Below are positions 26,867 through 35,637 of a stretch of DNA of 45,237 nt, piece by piece. Each line of letters opens with the position of its first letter. Within the stretch, counting starts at the first letter, position 1. The DNA is from an uncultured bacterium. GTDB taxonomy: Bacteria; Bacillota; Clostridia; Lachnospirales; Lachnospiraceae. The DNA is taken from positions 1 to 45,237 of the forward strand of contig CAMXIF010000025.1 of NCBI GenBank assembly GCA_947243845.1, in the 5' to 3' direction. Under the pieces are notes generated by a model. That model was not told the origin of the DNA and did no database searches. It saw only the letters and a list, made by a program, of their open reading frames with translations. The translations under genes and the position numbers were made by a program.

Positions 26867-27003
26867 AGCGAAAGTAAAATAACAAAAGTATGAGAGAAAA
26901 CGTCTGTATTACGGCGCGATGCAGGTGGAAACAAGGGTGCCGGCAGCGGACGGATCAAGTGGATACAAACTGTACAGATATTTAAGAAAGGCATGATACG
27001 AAA

Positions 27004-28053
27004 ATGAAAGAAAATCCTTTAAGTTTTCAGTTAAAACTCAAGCCGGAAGATTTCCTGCCGGCAACGGAGGAGGAGAAACAAAGCCAGGTTATCATGCGCG
27101 AGAGCGTGGGGTTCTGGCAGGATGGTTTCAGACGTCTTCGGAAAAATAAAGTGGCCATGGTCTCTTTGGTGGTGATCATTCTGGTCATGATATTCTCCTT
27201 CATTGTTCCGTCATTTTATCCTTACACATACAAGGAACAGATTAAGGGAGCCAACAATCTGGCGCCTATGGAGTATTCCCAGGAAGAGCAGGCCAGGATC
27301 GATGCGGGGGAAAGTGTATTTCCCCATGTCTTCGGCACAGATAAGATGGGGCGTGACTATGCGATCCGTGTAATGATGGGAAGCCGTATTTCCCTGCTGG
27401 TAGGCCTGATTGCTACGGCGATCATCCTGGTCATCGGATCTGCATATGGTTCCATTGCGGCCTTTTTCGGCGGCACGGTGGATTTGGTGATGATGCGTAT
27501 TGTGGATATCATATATACCATACCGGATATTCTTTTGATTGTCCTGTTGTCCTTTACATTAAAGGTGCCGTTGACCACTCTGGGAGAAAGTGTGCCGGGA
27601 TTCCATTGGGTCAATGTAGTGGGTGAGAACCTGATCAGTATCTTCATCGTGTTTGCCCTGCTCTACTGGGTAGGTATGGCGAGAATGGTCAGAAGCCAGG
27701 TGCTTATGCTTAAGGAGAGCGAATACGTGACGGCGGCAAGGGCCCTGGGTGTAGGTAACGGCAGGATTATCAAGAAGCATCTGCTGACCAACTGTATCGG
27801 TACGCTGATCGTAACCACGACTCTGCAGATTCCCTCCTCCATTTTTACGGAGAGTTTCTTAAGTTTCCTGGGCCTGGGTGTGGCAGTGCCGCTTCCTTCC
27901 CTGGGCAGTCTGGCCAGCGATGCGATCAACGGTATGCAGACCTATCCGTATCTGCTGTTTATTCCGGCTCTTTTGATCAGTTTGATCATTCTGAGCTTTA
28001 ACTTGTTTGGTGATGGGTTAAGAGATGCCTTTGACCCGAAACTGAAAAATTAA
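27004..28053 (+). CDS. oppC: Oligopeptide ABC transporter permease OppC
   Basis: 349 residues, with an N-terminal OppC_N-type segment (ENPLSFQLKLKPEDF ... FRRLRKNKVAMVSL) and then six membrane helices. The EAA-like loop is EYVTAARALGVGNGRIIKKH. It pairs with OppB. The 137-bp gap from oppB is long for this operon and shows neither terminator nor gene; this part of the sequence has no strong features. Confidence 0.93.
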   Translation: MKENPLSFQLKLKPEDFLPATEEEKQSQVIMRESVGFWQDGFRRLRKNKVAMVSLVVIILVMIFSFIVPSFYPYTYKEQIKGANNLAPMEYSQEEQARIDAGESVFPHVFGTDKMGRDYAIRVMMGSRISLLVGLIATAIILVIGSAYGSIAAFFGGTVDLVMMRIVDIIYTIPDILLIVLLSFTLKVPLTTLGESVPGFHWVNVVGENLISIFIVFALLYWVGMARMVRSQVLMLKESEYVTAARALGVGNGRIIKKHLLTNCIGTLIVTTTLQIPSSIFTESFLSFLGLGVAVPLPSLGSLASDAINGMQTYPYLLFIPALLISLIILSFNLFGDGLRDAFDPKLKN

Positions 28054-28070
28054 GAAGGGAGTATGAAAAG

Positions 28071-29072
28071 ATGGCAGAATACCTTGTAGATATTAAAAAC
28101 GAAAGACTTTCTTTCTTTACTCCCGCGGGAGAGGTAAAAGCATTAAATGATGTCTCTATCCGGTTGAAAGAGGGAGAAGTGCTGGGGATTGTGGGCGAGA
28201 GCGGTTCCGGTAAGTCCGTTACGGCCTACAGTCTGATGGGACTGACGGCGCATCCGGGTAAGCTTTTGGGCGGTGAACTCCAGTTTAACGGACATGAAAT
28301 TGAAACCATGTCGGAGAAGGAGATGCGTAAGATCCGTGGAAACGAGATTTCCATTATCTTCCAGGATCCGATGACCAGTTTAAATCCGGTGTACACCATC
28401 GGCAACCAGATCACAGAGGTGATCAGACTGCACACGGATAAGGATGGCGCCCAGGCGAAAGCACGTGCCAGGGAACTTCTGGAACTGGTGGGCATCAATG
28501 AGCCGGATAAGCGTTTGAAGCAGTATCCGCATGAATTGTCGGGGGGAATGCGGCAGCGCGTGATGATTGCCATTGCCCTGGCCTGTGAACCAAAGCTTCT
28601 GATTGCGGATGAGCCTACTACAGCCTTGGATGTGACCATTCAGGCGCAGATACTGGAACTGATGATGGAACTGAAAGATAAGCTGGGTATGGCGATCATT
28701 ATGATCACCCATGATCTGGGCGTAGTGGCCAGTATGTGCGAGCGCATTGCCGTCATGTATGCAGGCCGGATTGTGGAATACGGCACCACGGATGATATTT
28801 TCTACAACCCGAAACATCAGTACACCAAGGGTCTGATCCGCTCCATTCCCAGACTGGATACAAAGGAGCATGAGAGACTGATACCCATCGAGGGAACCCC
28901 GGTAGACCTTTTGAATCCGCCGGCAGGCTGTCCCTTTGCTCCCAGGTGCGATGCGGCCATGAAGATCTGTCTGCGTGAAATGCCGCCTGAAACCAGCTTT
29001 GGAGATGTACATTATACGAAGTGCTGGCTGAGCCAGAAAGAAGAGTTTGAGAAAGGAGCGTCCCATGAGTGA
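28071..29072 (+). CDS. oppD: Oligopeptide ABC transporter ATPase OppD
   Basis: 333 residues. Walker A is GESGSGKS at 42-49, the signature is LSGGMRQRV and Walker B is LLIADEPTTAL. The C-terminal oligopeptide/dipeptide extension with four cysteines (CPFAPRCDAAMKIC ... C) is the region that binds an iron-sulfur cluster in some relatives. It powers uptake together with OppF, whose start codon overlaps this gene by 8 bp. Confidence 0.95.
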   Translation: MAEYLVDIKNERLSFFTPAGEVKALNDVSIRLKEGEVLGIVGESGSGKSVTAYSLMGLTAHPGKLLGGELQFNGHEIETMSEKEMRKIRGNEISIIFQDPMTSLNPVYTIGNQITEVIRLHTDKDGAQAKARARELLELVGINEPDKRLKQYPHELSGGMRQRVMIAIALACEPKLLIADEPTTALDVTIQAQILELMMELKDKLGMAIIMITHDLGVVASMCERIAVMYAGRIVEYGTTDDIFYNPKHQYTKGLIRSIPRLDTKEHERLIPIEGTPVDLLNPPAGCPFAPRCDAAMKICLREMPPETSFGDVHYTKCWLSQKEEFEKGASHE

Positions 29073-30054
29073 GCATTTGATTGAGATAGAACATCTGCGT
29101 CAATATTTCCCGGCGGGAGGATTTGGCAAATACAAAAAATTTGTCCGGGCAGTGGAGGATGTTTCTTTCTATATTGATAAGGGAGAAACTCTGGGTCTGG
29201 TGGGAGAGTCGGGATGCGGCAAGACCACCACGGGTCGTACCATGTTAAGACTTTATGAACCCACGGGCGGCAGATTTACCTTTGACGGGGATGTGGTTTT
29301 TGATGTGGAGAAAAAGCAGTATGCGGATATGCTTCCCTACCGCAAAAGGATGCAGATTGTGTTTCAGGATCCCTATGCGAGCCTGGATCCCCGTATGACG
29401 GTGGGTGATATCGTGGGAGAAGCGATAGATGTCCATAAACTGGCGGCGAATAAAGAGGAGCGGTTTGAGAGAATCATCAGTATTCTGGAACGAGTAGGAT
29501 TAAATTCCGAACACGCAAACCGTTATCCACATGAGTTCTCCGGCGGACAGAGACAGCGTGTAGGTATTGCAAGGGCATTGGCGGTACACCCGGAATTTAT
29601 CGTCTGCGATGAGCCGATTTCAGCATTGGATGTATCCATACAGGCACAGGTTATCAACATGTTTGAGGATCTGCAGGAAAAGATGGGTCTGACTTATCTG
29701 TTTATTGCCCATGATCTGTCGGCAGTGAAACACATTTCTAACCGTATCGGCGTTATGTATCTGGGGAGAATGGTGGAATTGGCTGACAGCTATGAACTGG
29801 TGGACAGACCGCTGCATCCTTATACCAAGAGCCTGATCTCTGCGATTCCCATTGCGGATCCGAAACAGGCCAGGGCCAGCCAGCGTATTGTGCTGGAAGG
29901 AGATGTGCCGAGTCCCTTGAATCCGCCTTCCGGATGTGCCTTCCGTACCCGGTGTCCTTATGCGGATGAACGGTGCGCGGCAGAGGTGCCGGAGTGGAAA
30001 GAAGTGGAAAAAGGCCATTTTTCCGCATGTCACCATATTGACAAGTGCAATTAG
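29065..30054 (+). CDS. oppF: Oligopeptide ABC transporter ATPase OppF
   Basis: 329 residues. Walker A is GESGCGKTT, the signature is FSGGQRQRVGIARALA and Walker B is FIVCDEPISALD. The C-terminal extension has the CAFRTRCPYADERC cluster. ATG 29065 is preceded by AAAGGAG and overlaps oppD, so it is preferred to the upstream in-frame start at 29047. Confidence 0.95.
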   Translation: MSEHLIEIEHLRQYFPAGGFGKYKKFVRAVEDVSFYIDKGETLGLVGESGCGKTTTGRTMLRLYEPTGGRFTFDGDVVFDVEKKQYADMLPYRKRMQIVFQDPYASLDPRMTVGDIVGEAIDVHKLAANKEERFERIISILERVGLNSEHANRYPHEFSGGQRQRVGIARALAVHPEFIVCDEPISALDVSIQAQVINMFEDLQEKMGLTYLFIAHDLSAVKHISNRIGVMYLGRMVELADSYELVDRPLHPYTKSLISAIPIADPKQARASQRIVLEGDVPSPLNPPSGCAFRTRCPYADERCAAEVPEWKEVEKGHFSACHHIDKCN

Positions 30055-30108
30055 ATGTGGTAAACCTTTAAAGTGAGTTATTAAAAATCAAACGAGGAGG
30101 AAACGATT

Positions 30109-31827
30109 ATGAAAAAAAGAGTGATCGCGCTTATGATGGCGGCTGCTATGGTCGTTGGCGTGACAGCGTGCGGCGGTACTGATAACAATACCACCACGCA
30201 GCCAGCAGAGTCCGGCGATACAGCATCTGATGCTGCCGCAGACAATGGCGCAGCATCAGATGCCGGTACGGAAGCACCGGCTGCAACCACAGAGGGCGGC
30301 AAGGTTCTGTCTGTACAGATCGGCTCCAACCCTGAGACCATTGATCCCGCACTGAACAGTGCAGTAGATGGCGGTAACATGATTTTACACACATTTGAAT
30401 GTCTTCTGACAGTGGATCAGGAAGGTAAGCTTGCTCCTGGTCAGGCAGAAAGCTGGGAGGTTTCCGAGGACGGTCTTACATGGACTTTCCATTTAAGAGA
30501 CGGTCTGAAGTGGTCTGACGGTTCTGCCCTTACAGCAAATGATTTTGTATACAGCTGGCGCCGTGTCTGCGATCCTATGGTAGCAGCCCCTTATGCTGAG
30601 ACAGTTCTTGGTATGGTAGAAGGTTATGCGGATGCAATCGGCGGCAACCTGGAAGCGCTTGGTGTGGAAGCAACAGATGACTCTACGTTTGTAGTGCATT
30701 TGTCTTCACCTTGTTCTTTCTTTGGTTCTCTGGCAGCATTTGCTACCTTAAGCCCTGTACAGCAGGCAACTGTAGATGCTAACGGTGACGGTTGGGCAGT
30801 AGCAGCAGATACTTATATCTGTAATGGGCCCTTCTATATTTCCGAGTGGGTTCCCAGTTCTTATATCATGTGCACCAAGAACCCTAATTACTGGAACGCA
30901 GATGCAGTGAAGCTTGACGCTATTAAGTTCAATCTGATTGAGGATCCCGCCGCTTCTTACAGTGCATACCAGACTGGTGAAGTACTCTTTATCAAGGACG
31001 TTCCGACAGAGGAGATTCCTTCCCTGACAGGAAATCCGGAGTTCTATGTAGATCCTATCATCGGTACCTATTATCTGAGCCTGAACACACAGAAAGAGCC
31101 TTTCACAGATGCGAAGGTTCGTAAGGCACTTAGCCTTGCAATCGATCGTGAGTATGTGGCTAACACATTGATGCAGGGTACTTATTCTCCTGCAAGCAAC
31201 TTCATGGGTCCCGGTTGGATTGACACAGACGGTACACCTTTCATTGACAATGCAAATGGCGGTAAGCCTTATATTGATACTGCAAACCATGCAGCAAATG
31301 TTGAGGAAGCGAAACAGCTCCTTGCAGATGCAGGCTATCCGGATGGTGCAGGTTTCCCGACCATCACTTATTCTACCAACGATGCAGGCTATCACAAAGT
31401 AGTGGCTGAGTATTTACAGCAGGCATGGGCTGAGCTGGGTATCGATCTGCAGGTAGATATCGTTGAGTGGGCAAGCTTCACACCTATGAGACGTAATGGC
31501 GATTATGAAAGCGCACGTAACGGTTGGGTAGGAGACTACAGCGATCCTTCCAACATGCTGGATCTGCTTTACTCCAGCAATGGTAACAACGATGGTAAGT
31601 TCAACAATGCAGATTATGATGCAGCAATGGATATTTCCAGAACAACCCTGGATATTGCAGAGCGTTCTGAGGCTCTTCATAAGGCAGAGGATATTCTGAT
31701 GGAAGAGGGCGGATGTATTCCGGTAGCTTACTACAATGACTTCTGGTTACAGAGTGATAAGATCACAGGAATGTGGCATTCCGCATACGGTTACTGGTAC
31801 TTCATGTATGCTGATATTGCTGAATAA
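30109..31827 (+). CDS. oppA: Oligopeptide-binding lipoprotein OppA
   Basis: 572 residues of the SBP_bac_5 family. The signal peptide ends in the lipobox VTAC, with the lipidated Cys at 21. A Thr/Ala/Asp-rich linker (22-65) tethers the binding domain, whose landmark LTWTFHLRDGLKWSDG lies near 123-138. It captures peptides outside the membrane and feeds OppBC. A strong GAGGAGG precedes the ATG. It is the last gene of the operon; in many species oppA comes first. The codon use is noticeably regular, as expected for a highly made protein. Confidence 0.95.
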   Translation: MKKRVIALMMAAAMVVGVTACGGTDNNTTTQPAESGDTASDAAADNGAASDAGTEAPAATTEGGKVLSVQIGSNPETIDPALNSAVDGGNMILHTFECLLTVDQEGKLAPGQAESWEVSEDGLTWTFHLRDGLKWSDGSALTANDFVYSWRRVCDPMVAAPYAETVLGMVEGYADAIGGNLEALGVEATDDSTFVVHLSSPCSFFGSLAAFATLSPVQQATVDANGDGWAVAADTYICNGPFYISEWVPSSYIMCTKNPNYWNADAVKLDAIKFNLIEDPAASYSAYQTGEVLFIKDVPTEEIPSLTGNPEFYVDPIIGTYYLSLNTQKEPFTDAKVRKALSLAIDREYVANTLMQGTYSPASNFMGPGWIDTDGTPFIDNANGGKPYIDTANHAANVEEAKQLLADAGYPDGAGFPTITYSTNDAGYHKVVAEYLQQAWAELGIDLQVDIVEWASFTPMRRNGDYESARNGWVGDYSDPSNMLDLLYSSNGNNDGKFNNADYDAAMDISRTTLDIAERSEALHKAEDILMEEGGCIPVAYYNDFWLQSDKITGMWHSAYGYWYFMYADIAE

Positions 31828-31907
31828 GAGTACAAAAAGAGGTTCCAAAGACGTCTCTCCATGGGATGGACACCAGGAACTTCTGGACTAAGAGAGTTAT
31901 ATATCAT

Positions 31908-31935
31908 GGGGCGTGGCGTTAGCCGCGCCCTGTTT
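31908..31935 (+). terminator. Probable terminator after oppA
   Basis: A 9-bp GC-rich stem (GGGCGTGGC with GCCGCGCCC, one wobble) and GTTA loop, followed by TGTTTA. The T-run is weak. Another imperfect stem (AGAGGTTCC with GGAACTTCT) lies just upstream, so the opp 3' end is heavily folded. Confidence 0.6.
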
Positions 31936-31959
31936 ATGATACAGGAAATTTTCCGCTTA

Positions 31960-32004
31960 TCCGAGGACGCAAAGCGGATTTCGTAATCGGGCAAAACTCG
32001 ATTT
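31960..32004 (+). repeat. Second copy of the leader element, before the small Cys-rich gene
   Basis: 31960-31986 matches 14851-14877 closely (shared CGGAT and TCGTAA ends). It is followed, as before ptb, by a hairpin (AATCGGG with CTCGATT) and then a gene start 18-20 nt on. The hairpins are unrelated in sequence but alike in place. Confidence 0.5.
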
Positions 32005-32022
32005 TGACATTTGAGGTTATCT

Positions 32023-32256
32023 ATGAGAAGAAACAACGCCAGATATTTTAGTAACAAAGAATGTGAATATTATCCCTGTCATCCGGCGGGGGAGGAAGAG
32101 GAGTTTAACTGCCTGTTCTGCTATTGCCCGCTCTATGCTCTGGGAAATAAATGCGGCGGGAATTTCCGGTATAACGAAAAGGGGATTAAGGACTGTTCGG
32201 CATGTATGATTCCGCATGGCAGGGGTGGTTATGAGTATGTGATGGAAAGGATTTAA
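32023..32256 (+). CDS. Small cysteine-rich domain protein
   Basis: 77 residues with eight or nine Cys, including the CLFCYC and KDCSACMIPH clusters. This fits the cysteine-rich small domain family (a zinc-binding-looking fold of unknown role, sometimes near cobalamin genes). ATG 32023 is chosen because GAGG lies 6-7 nt upstream; the frame is open a further four codons to a TTG. It stands alone between opp and the BlaI unit. Confidence 0.75.
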   Translation: MRRNNARYFSNKECEYYPCHPAGEEEEFNCLFCYCPLYALGNKCGGNFRYNEKGIKDCSACMIPHGRGGYEYVMERI

Positions 32257-32279
32257 GGCCGCGAAGCCAATTTACTCTA

Positions 32280-32308
32280 TTGACATAGATATTCTACTGT
32301 GATAGAAT
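32280..32308 (+). promoter_or_regulatory. Promoter of the blaI-M56 unit
   Basis: TTGACA (32280-32285), 17 nt, TAGAAT (32303-32308). The -10 is inside the first operator half, so a bound repressor would block polymerase. Confidence 0.85.
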
Positions 32309-32338
32309 ACAAATATAAATACTCTATCACAGTAGAAT
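32291..32338 (+). promoter_or_regulatory. BlaI-type operator, large inverted repeat
   Basis: Two 18-bp arms (32291-32308 and 32321-32338) are inverted copies of each other with one mismatch. Each arm is itself a dyad (ATTCTA, six bases, TAGAAT in the first). This gives two repressor-dimer sites around the -10 and start point, the usual plan for BlaI/MecI autoregulation. Confidence 0.82.
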
Positions 32339-32355
32339 GGAAACGGAAATATACT

Positions 32356-32712
32356 ATGGAAAATAAACTATATGACAGCGAACTGAAAGTTATGGAAATT
32401 CTTTGGAGACAAGGTGAAGTTAAGGCAAAAAATATTGCACAGGAACTGAATCAACAAATTGGCTGGGGCAAAACAACTACCTATACAGTGATAAAAAAAT
32501 GTATAGATAAAGGAGCGATTGTACGAAGGGAGCCTGGTTTCATATGTCATGCGCTCATTTCCAAGGAGGAGGCACAGAAATATGAAACGGATGAGCTGAT
32601 TGAGAAACTGTATGACGGACAGCCAGACAGATTGGTTGCAGCAGTGATTGGTGACAAGAAACTGGATAAGGCCGGGGTCCAACGGTTAAAGGAACTGATA
32701 AAAGACTTGTAG
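32356..32712 (+). CDS. BlaI/MecI family transcriptional repressor
   Basis: 118 residues. The winged-helix domain has LYDSELKVMEILWRQGEVKAK and the recognition-helix region GWGKTTTYTVIKKCIDKGAI; a short helical dimerisation domain follows. It represses its own promoter through the dyad at 32291-32338. ATG 32356 starts the family's usual N-terminus; no classic ribosome site is seen, only an A/G-rich GGAAACGGAAA. The M56 protease gene follows 15 bp later, its expected sensor. Confidence 0.92.
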   Translation: MENKLYDSELKVMEILWRQGEVKAKNIAQELNQQIGWGKTTTYTVIKKCIDKGAIVRREPGFICHALISKEEAQKYETDELIEKLYDGQPDRLVAAVIGDKKLDKAGVQRLKELIKDL

Positions 32713-32727
32713 GAGAAGAGTTGTGGA

Positions 32728-33789
32728 ATGGATTTATATAAGAATATCATGGTCGGTATTGTAATCCTTTGTATTGTGGCGGCCAGAAAAATATTGTTAT
32801 ATCGAATTCCGGGAAAAATCTGGTTACTTTTGTGGAAGATTCTTATGGTTCCACTTTTATGGCCTTTTACAATTACAATGCGGTTCCCAAACATGGAGGT
32901 AAGCAGGATTGTTGCGGGGATCCTCCGATTTCAAGAAAAAATAAAATTATCAGGTAACGATATGTCGCTGCTTTCTGCGAGCGGGGTCATGCAGATAATT
33001 TGGCTGCTTGGCGTAATTGTAATCGTAGGTATTTTTGTCAGTTCCCATTTGAAAAAAAGAATTGAGTATAATATGGCAATACCCGTGAAAGGAAATTATT
33101 TTGAGGAGTGGAAAAAATCACATTCCCTGAAAAGGAAGGTAGAGATTAAGGAATCTGACAGAATCGTTTCGCCGCTAACATATGGCGTTATCAGGCCGGT
33201 CATTTTACTTCCGGCATATGGAAACTTAGAAGAAAGAAATCTTGCGTTTGTATTAGAACACGAGATGATTCATATAAAGCATCTGGATGTACTGTTTAAA
33301 TGGATTTTGGTTATCGTATGCTCAGTTTACTGGTACAATCCCCTGATATGGATAATGTATATTCTGGTAAACCGGGATATGGAACTGGCATGTGATGAAG
33401 TATTATTAAAGAATCACGCTCCGGAATCCAAGAAAGAGTATGTGCAGGTTTTAATAGATTTAGAGGAGAAGAGGGTGCAGAGAGATTTTTTATGCGGTTC
33501 TTTTTGCAAGTATCCGATTGAGGAAAGGATAAAAGTGATGGTTATGGCAGATAAACAAAGGTCTACCAAGATTTTATTATCCCTGTCTATTGTCAGTCTG
33601 ATTACCATTCTGAGCATTGGAATCACGGTAAGGGTACAGACTGCGGATTTTCGCGATGAAAGCGCAGCTGTTGTGATAACCCCTAATGGGGATGAGGGAA
33701 AAGTTCCCAATATCATTGGTTATGATGAGGAACAGGCCTGCGAGATTCTTTTGGGACAGGGATTCCTATTGAAATCTGGCATGGATTGA
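32728..33789 (+). CDS. M56 (BlaR1/MecR1-like) membrane metalloprotease with short PASTA-like end
   Basis: 353 residues. Four membrane segments (around 5-22, 28-50, 85-107 and 190-215) frame a cytosolic zinc-protease domain with HEMIH at 178-182 and the downstream ELACDE motif. A further membrane segment lies near 285-305. The outer part is only about 45 residues and has no penicillin-binding domain. It ends with KVPNIIGYDEEQACEILLGQG, which looks like the first half of a PASTA domain. By family knowledge it senses a signal outside and cleaves the BlaI-type repressor. The signal is therefore probably not beta-lactam acylation; a wall fragment is one possibility. Confidence 0.85.
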   Translation: MDLYKNIMVGIVILCIVAARKILLYRIPGKIWLLLWKILMVPLLWPFTITMRFPNMEVSRIVAGILRFQEKIKLSGNDMSLLSASGVMQIIWLLGVIVIVGIFVSSHLKKRIEYNMAIPVKGNYFEEWKKSHSLKRKVEIKESDRIVSPLTYGVIRPVILLPAYGNLEERNLAFVLEHEMIHIKHLDVLFKWILVIVCSVYWYNPLIWIMYILVNRDMELACDEVLLKNHAPESKKEYVQVLIDLEEKRVQRDFLCGSFCKYPIEERIKVMVMADKQRSTKILLSLSIVSLITILSIGITVRVQTADFRDESAAVVITPNGDEGKVPNIIGYDEEQACEILLGQGFLLKSGMD

Positions 33790-34083
33790 CATATTTGTAA
33801 GACATGCACATAATAATATTAGTAGGCAGGTAACTGTCTCATAAGTTGACCGCTTCCGGTCGTGCGGAAAATAATAGGCCGTGAAAAAGTGTTTAAGCCT
33901 CTTGCCTGTGGAAGGTAAGGGGCTTAATTCGAATTGATAAATTGATGTTAGAGGAATTGCTTCCAACAGAAAATACCGCTAGAGAAAAAGAGAGTTCTAT
34001 TGTATAATAAAAATATTATTGCAAGAAAGTTTTCATGAGGGACGGGTAACATCAACACAGCAACAGAAAGGAAGGTTTATCGA
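33790..34083 (+). other. Intergenic region before the alcohol dehydrogenase gene
   Basis: No gene is seen. There is a 13-bp stem with two wobble pairs (33896-33926 approximately, AAGCCTCTTGCCT arm) without a T-run, a small GACCG/CGGTC hairpin near 33848, and a TATAAT at 34003-34008 that may serve the next gene, although no good -35 stands 17 nt before it. The PASTA domain of the preceding gene does not obviously continue in another frame. Confidence 0.45.
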
Positions 34084-35265
34084 ATGGCAAGATTTACGTT
34101 ACCAAGAGATGTCTATCACGGCAAAGGAAGTCTGGAGGAATTAAAGAACTTAAAAGGAAAGAAAGCTATCCTGGTAGTGGGCGGCGGTTCCATGAAGCGC
34201 CAGGGTTTTCTGGACAAGGCAGTGGATTATCTGAAAGAGGCCGGCATGGAGGTGGAACTCTTTGAAGGTGTGGAACCGGATCCGTCAGTTGAGACAGTGA
34301 TGAAGGGTGCAGAGGCGATGCGTGCCTTCGAGCCGGACTGGATTGTGTCCATGGGCGGTGGTTCTCCGATTGATGCGGCGAAAGCGATGTGGGCTTTTTA
34401 TGAGTATCCGGAGACCACTTTTGAGGATTTGATCACACCGTTTAACTTCCCGGAACTGAGACAGAAAGCGAAATTCTGCGCGATTCCTACCACATCCGGT
34501 ACGGCTACCGAAGTGACGGCTTTCTCGGTTATCACCAATTATCAGACGGGCGTGAAATATCCCTTGGCTGATTTTAACATTACCCCGGACGTAGCGATCG
34601 TAGATCCCGATCTGGTGGTGGGGCTTCCTGCAAAACAGGTGGCATACACCGGTATGGATGCACTGACCCATGCAATCGAGGCTTATGTGTCCACATTGAA
34701 CGGACCGTTCACCGATCCGTTATCCCTGCAGGCGATTGAGATGGTGCTGGATTATCTGCCGGCGTCTTATCTGGGCGATATGGAAGCCAGGGAGCAGATG
34801 CATTACGCACAGTGTCTGGCGGGCATGTCTTTCTCCAATGCGCTTTTGGGCATCGTGCATTCCATGGCGCATAAGACCGGCGCTGCTTTCTCCACGGGGC
34901 ATATTCCTCACGGCTGCGCTAACGCGATTTACTTGCCTTATGTGATCAAATACAATGCGAAAGATCCGGTGGCGGCAAGCCGCTACGCACAGATTGCCCG
35001 CAGGATGGGCCTGGAAGGAATTTCCGACAAGGCTCTTATCAACAGTCTCTGCGCGAAGATTGACGACTTCAATGTGCGCCTGAATATCCCGAAGACCTTA
35101 AAGGACTTCGGCATTGACGAGGCGGAGTTTAAGGAGAAGATTGCTAAAATCGCAGAACTTGCAGTGGGTGATGCCTGCACAGGTTCCAATCCGAGGGAGA
35201 TTGACCCGGCGGCGATGGAGAAGCTGTTTACTTGTACTTATTACGGCACGGAAGTGGATTTCTAA
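34084..35265 (+). CDS. Iron-containing alcohol dehydrogenase
   Basis: 393 residues, the typical length. It reduces an aldehyde or ketone with NAD(P)H. The cofactor loop is SMGGGSPIDAAKA and the metal-binding residues lie in DALTHAIEAYVS, HSMAHKTGAAF and the HIPHG segment. The PTTSGTATEVT block is typical of the butanol/lactaldehyde dehydrogenase branch. In a butyrate former it may help balance reduced cofactors, but the substrate is not readable from sequence. A GAAAGGAAGG site precedes the ATG. Confidence 0.93.
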   Translation: MARFTLPRDVYHGKGSLEELKNLKGKKAILVVGGGSMKRQGFLDKAVDYLKEAGMEVELFEGVEPDPSVETVMKGAEAMRAFEPDWIVSMGGGSPIDAAKAMWAFYEYPETTFEDLITPFNFPELRQKAKFCAIPTTSGTATEVTAFSVITNYQTGVKYPLADFNITPDVAIVDPDLVVGLPAKQVAYTGMDALTHAIEAYVSTLNGPFTDPLSLQAIEMVLDYLPASYLGDMEAREQMHYAQCLAGMSFSNALLGIVHSMAHKTGAAFSTGHIPHGCANAIYLPYVIKYNAKDPVAASRYAQIARRMGLEGISDKALINSLCAKIDDFNVRLNIPKTLKDFGIDEAEFKEKIAKIAELAVGDACTGSNPREIDPAAMEKLFTCTYYGTEVDF

Positions 35266-35271
35266 AAGGGC

Positions 35272-35300
35272 TTGCATTTATGGTCAGGAAGTAGTATGAT
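35272..35300 (+). promoter_or_regulatory. Sigma-A promoter for the FMN-riboswitch/ribU unit
   Basis: TTGCAT, 17 nt, TATGAT, starting within 10 bp of the previous stop codon. Confidence 0.78.
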
Positions 35301-35327
35301 AGTCCTCGGAAACAAAATAAGAAAAAA

Positions 35328-35467
35328 GTTCTTCGGGGCAGGGTGCAATTCCCTACCGGCGGTATAGTCCGCGACCTGTCATCGCAAAGCGTTTACCCGC
35401 GCGATGCGCTGATGGCTGATTTGGTGAGATTCCAAAACCGACAGTATAGTCTGGATGAGAGAAGAAA
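35328..35467 (+). ncRNA. FMN riboswitch (RFN element)
   Basis: The conserved RFN blocks are present in order: CTTCGGGGCAGGGTG, ATTCCCTACCGGCGGTA, AGTCCGCGA, GATTTGGTGAGATTCCAAA, ACCGACAGTATAGTCTGGAT and a closing AGAGAAG. TTCTTC (35329-35334) pairs with GAAGAA (35461-35466) as P1. It binds FMN and here controls a riboflavin transporter. A terminator follows in the expression platform. Confidence 0.97.
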
Positions 35468-35546
35468 ATGATATGACATACGTGTCATATATATCAGGCA
35501 GGCGCCTGTGCCGTTGTCGCGGTACAGGACGGATGTTATGAGTGAA

Positions 35547-35576
35547 CCCCCGGAGCGATATGTTCCGGGGTTTTTT
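35547..35576 (+). terminator. Riboswitch-controlled terminator
   Basis: A CCCCGGA/TCCGGGG stem followed by six T. A competing 9-bp stem (CCTGTGCCG with CGGTACAGG) lies at about 35508-35531. When FMN is bound the terminator should form and ribU be shut off. Confidence 0.85.
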
Positions 35577-35637
35577 GATGAAGAACTTTTTCATGCGATG
35601 TAAGGAGTGTAAGACTCCGGAAAGAGAGGAAAAGAAA

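Noticed and set aside
33714..33789. M56 gene as a clear pseudogene cut in a PASTA domain
   Set aside because: The protease and membrane parts are intact and I found no PASTA continuation in other frames, so truncation is possible but not shown.
35542..35637. Longer RibU start
   Set aside because: This part encodes the riboswitch terminator hairpin and T-run; ATG 35638 has the ribosome site.
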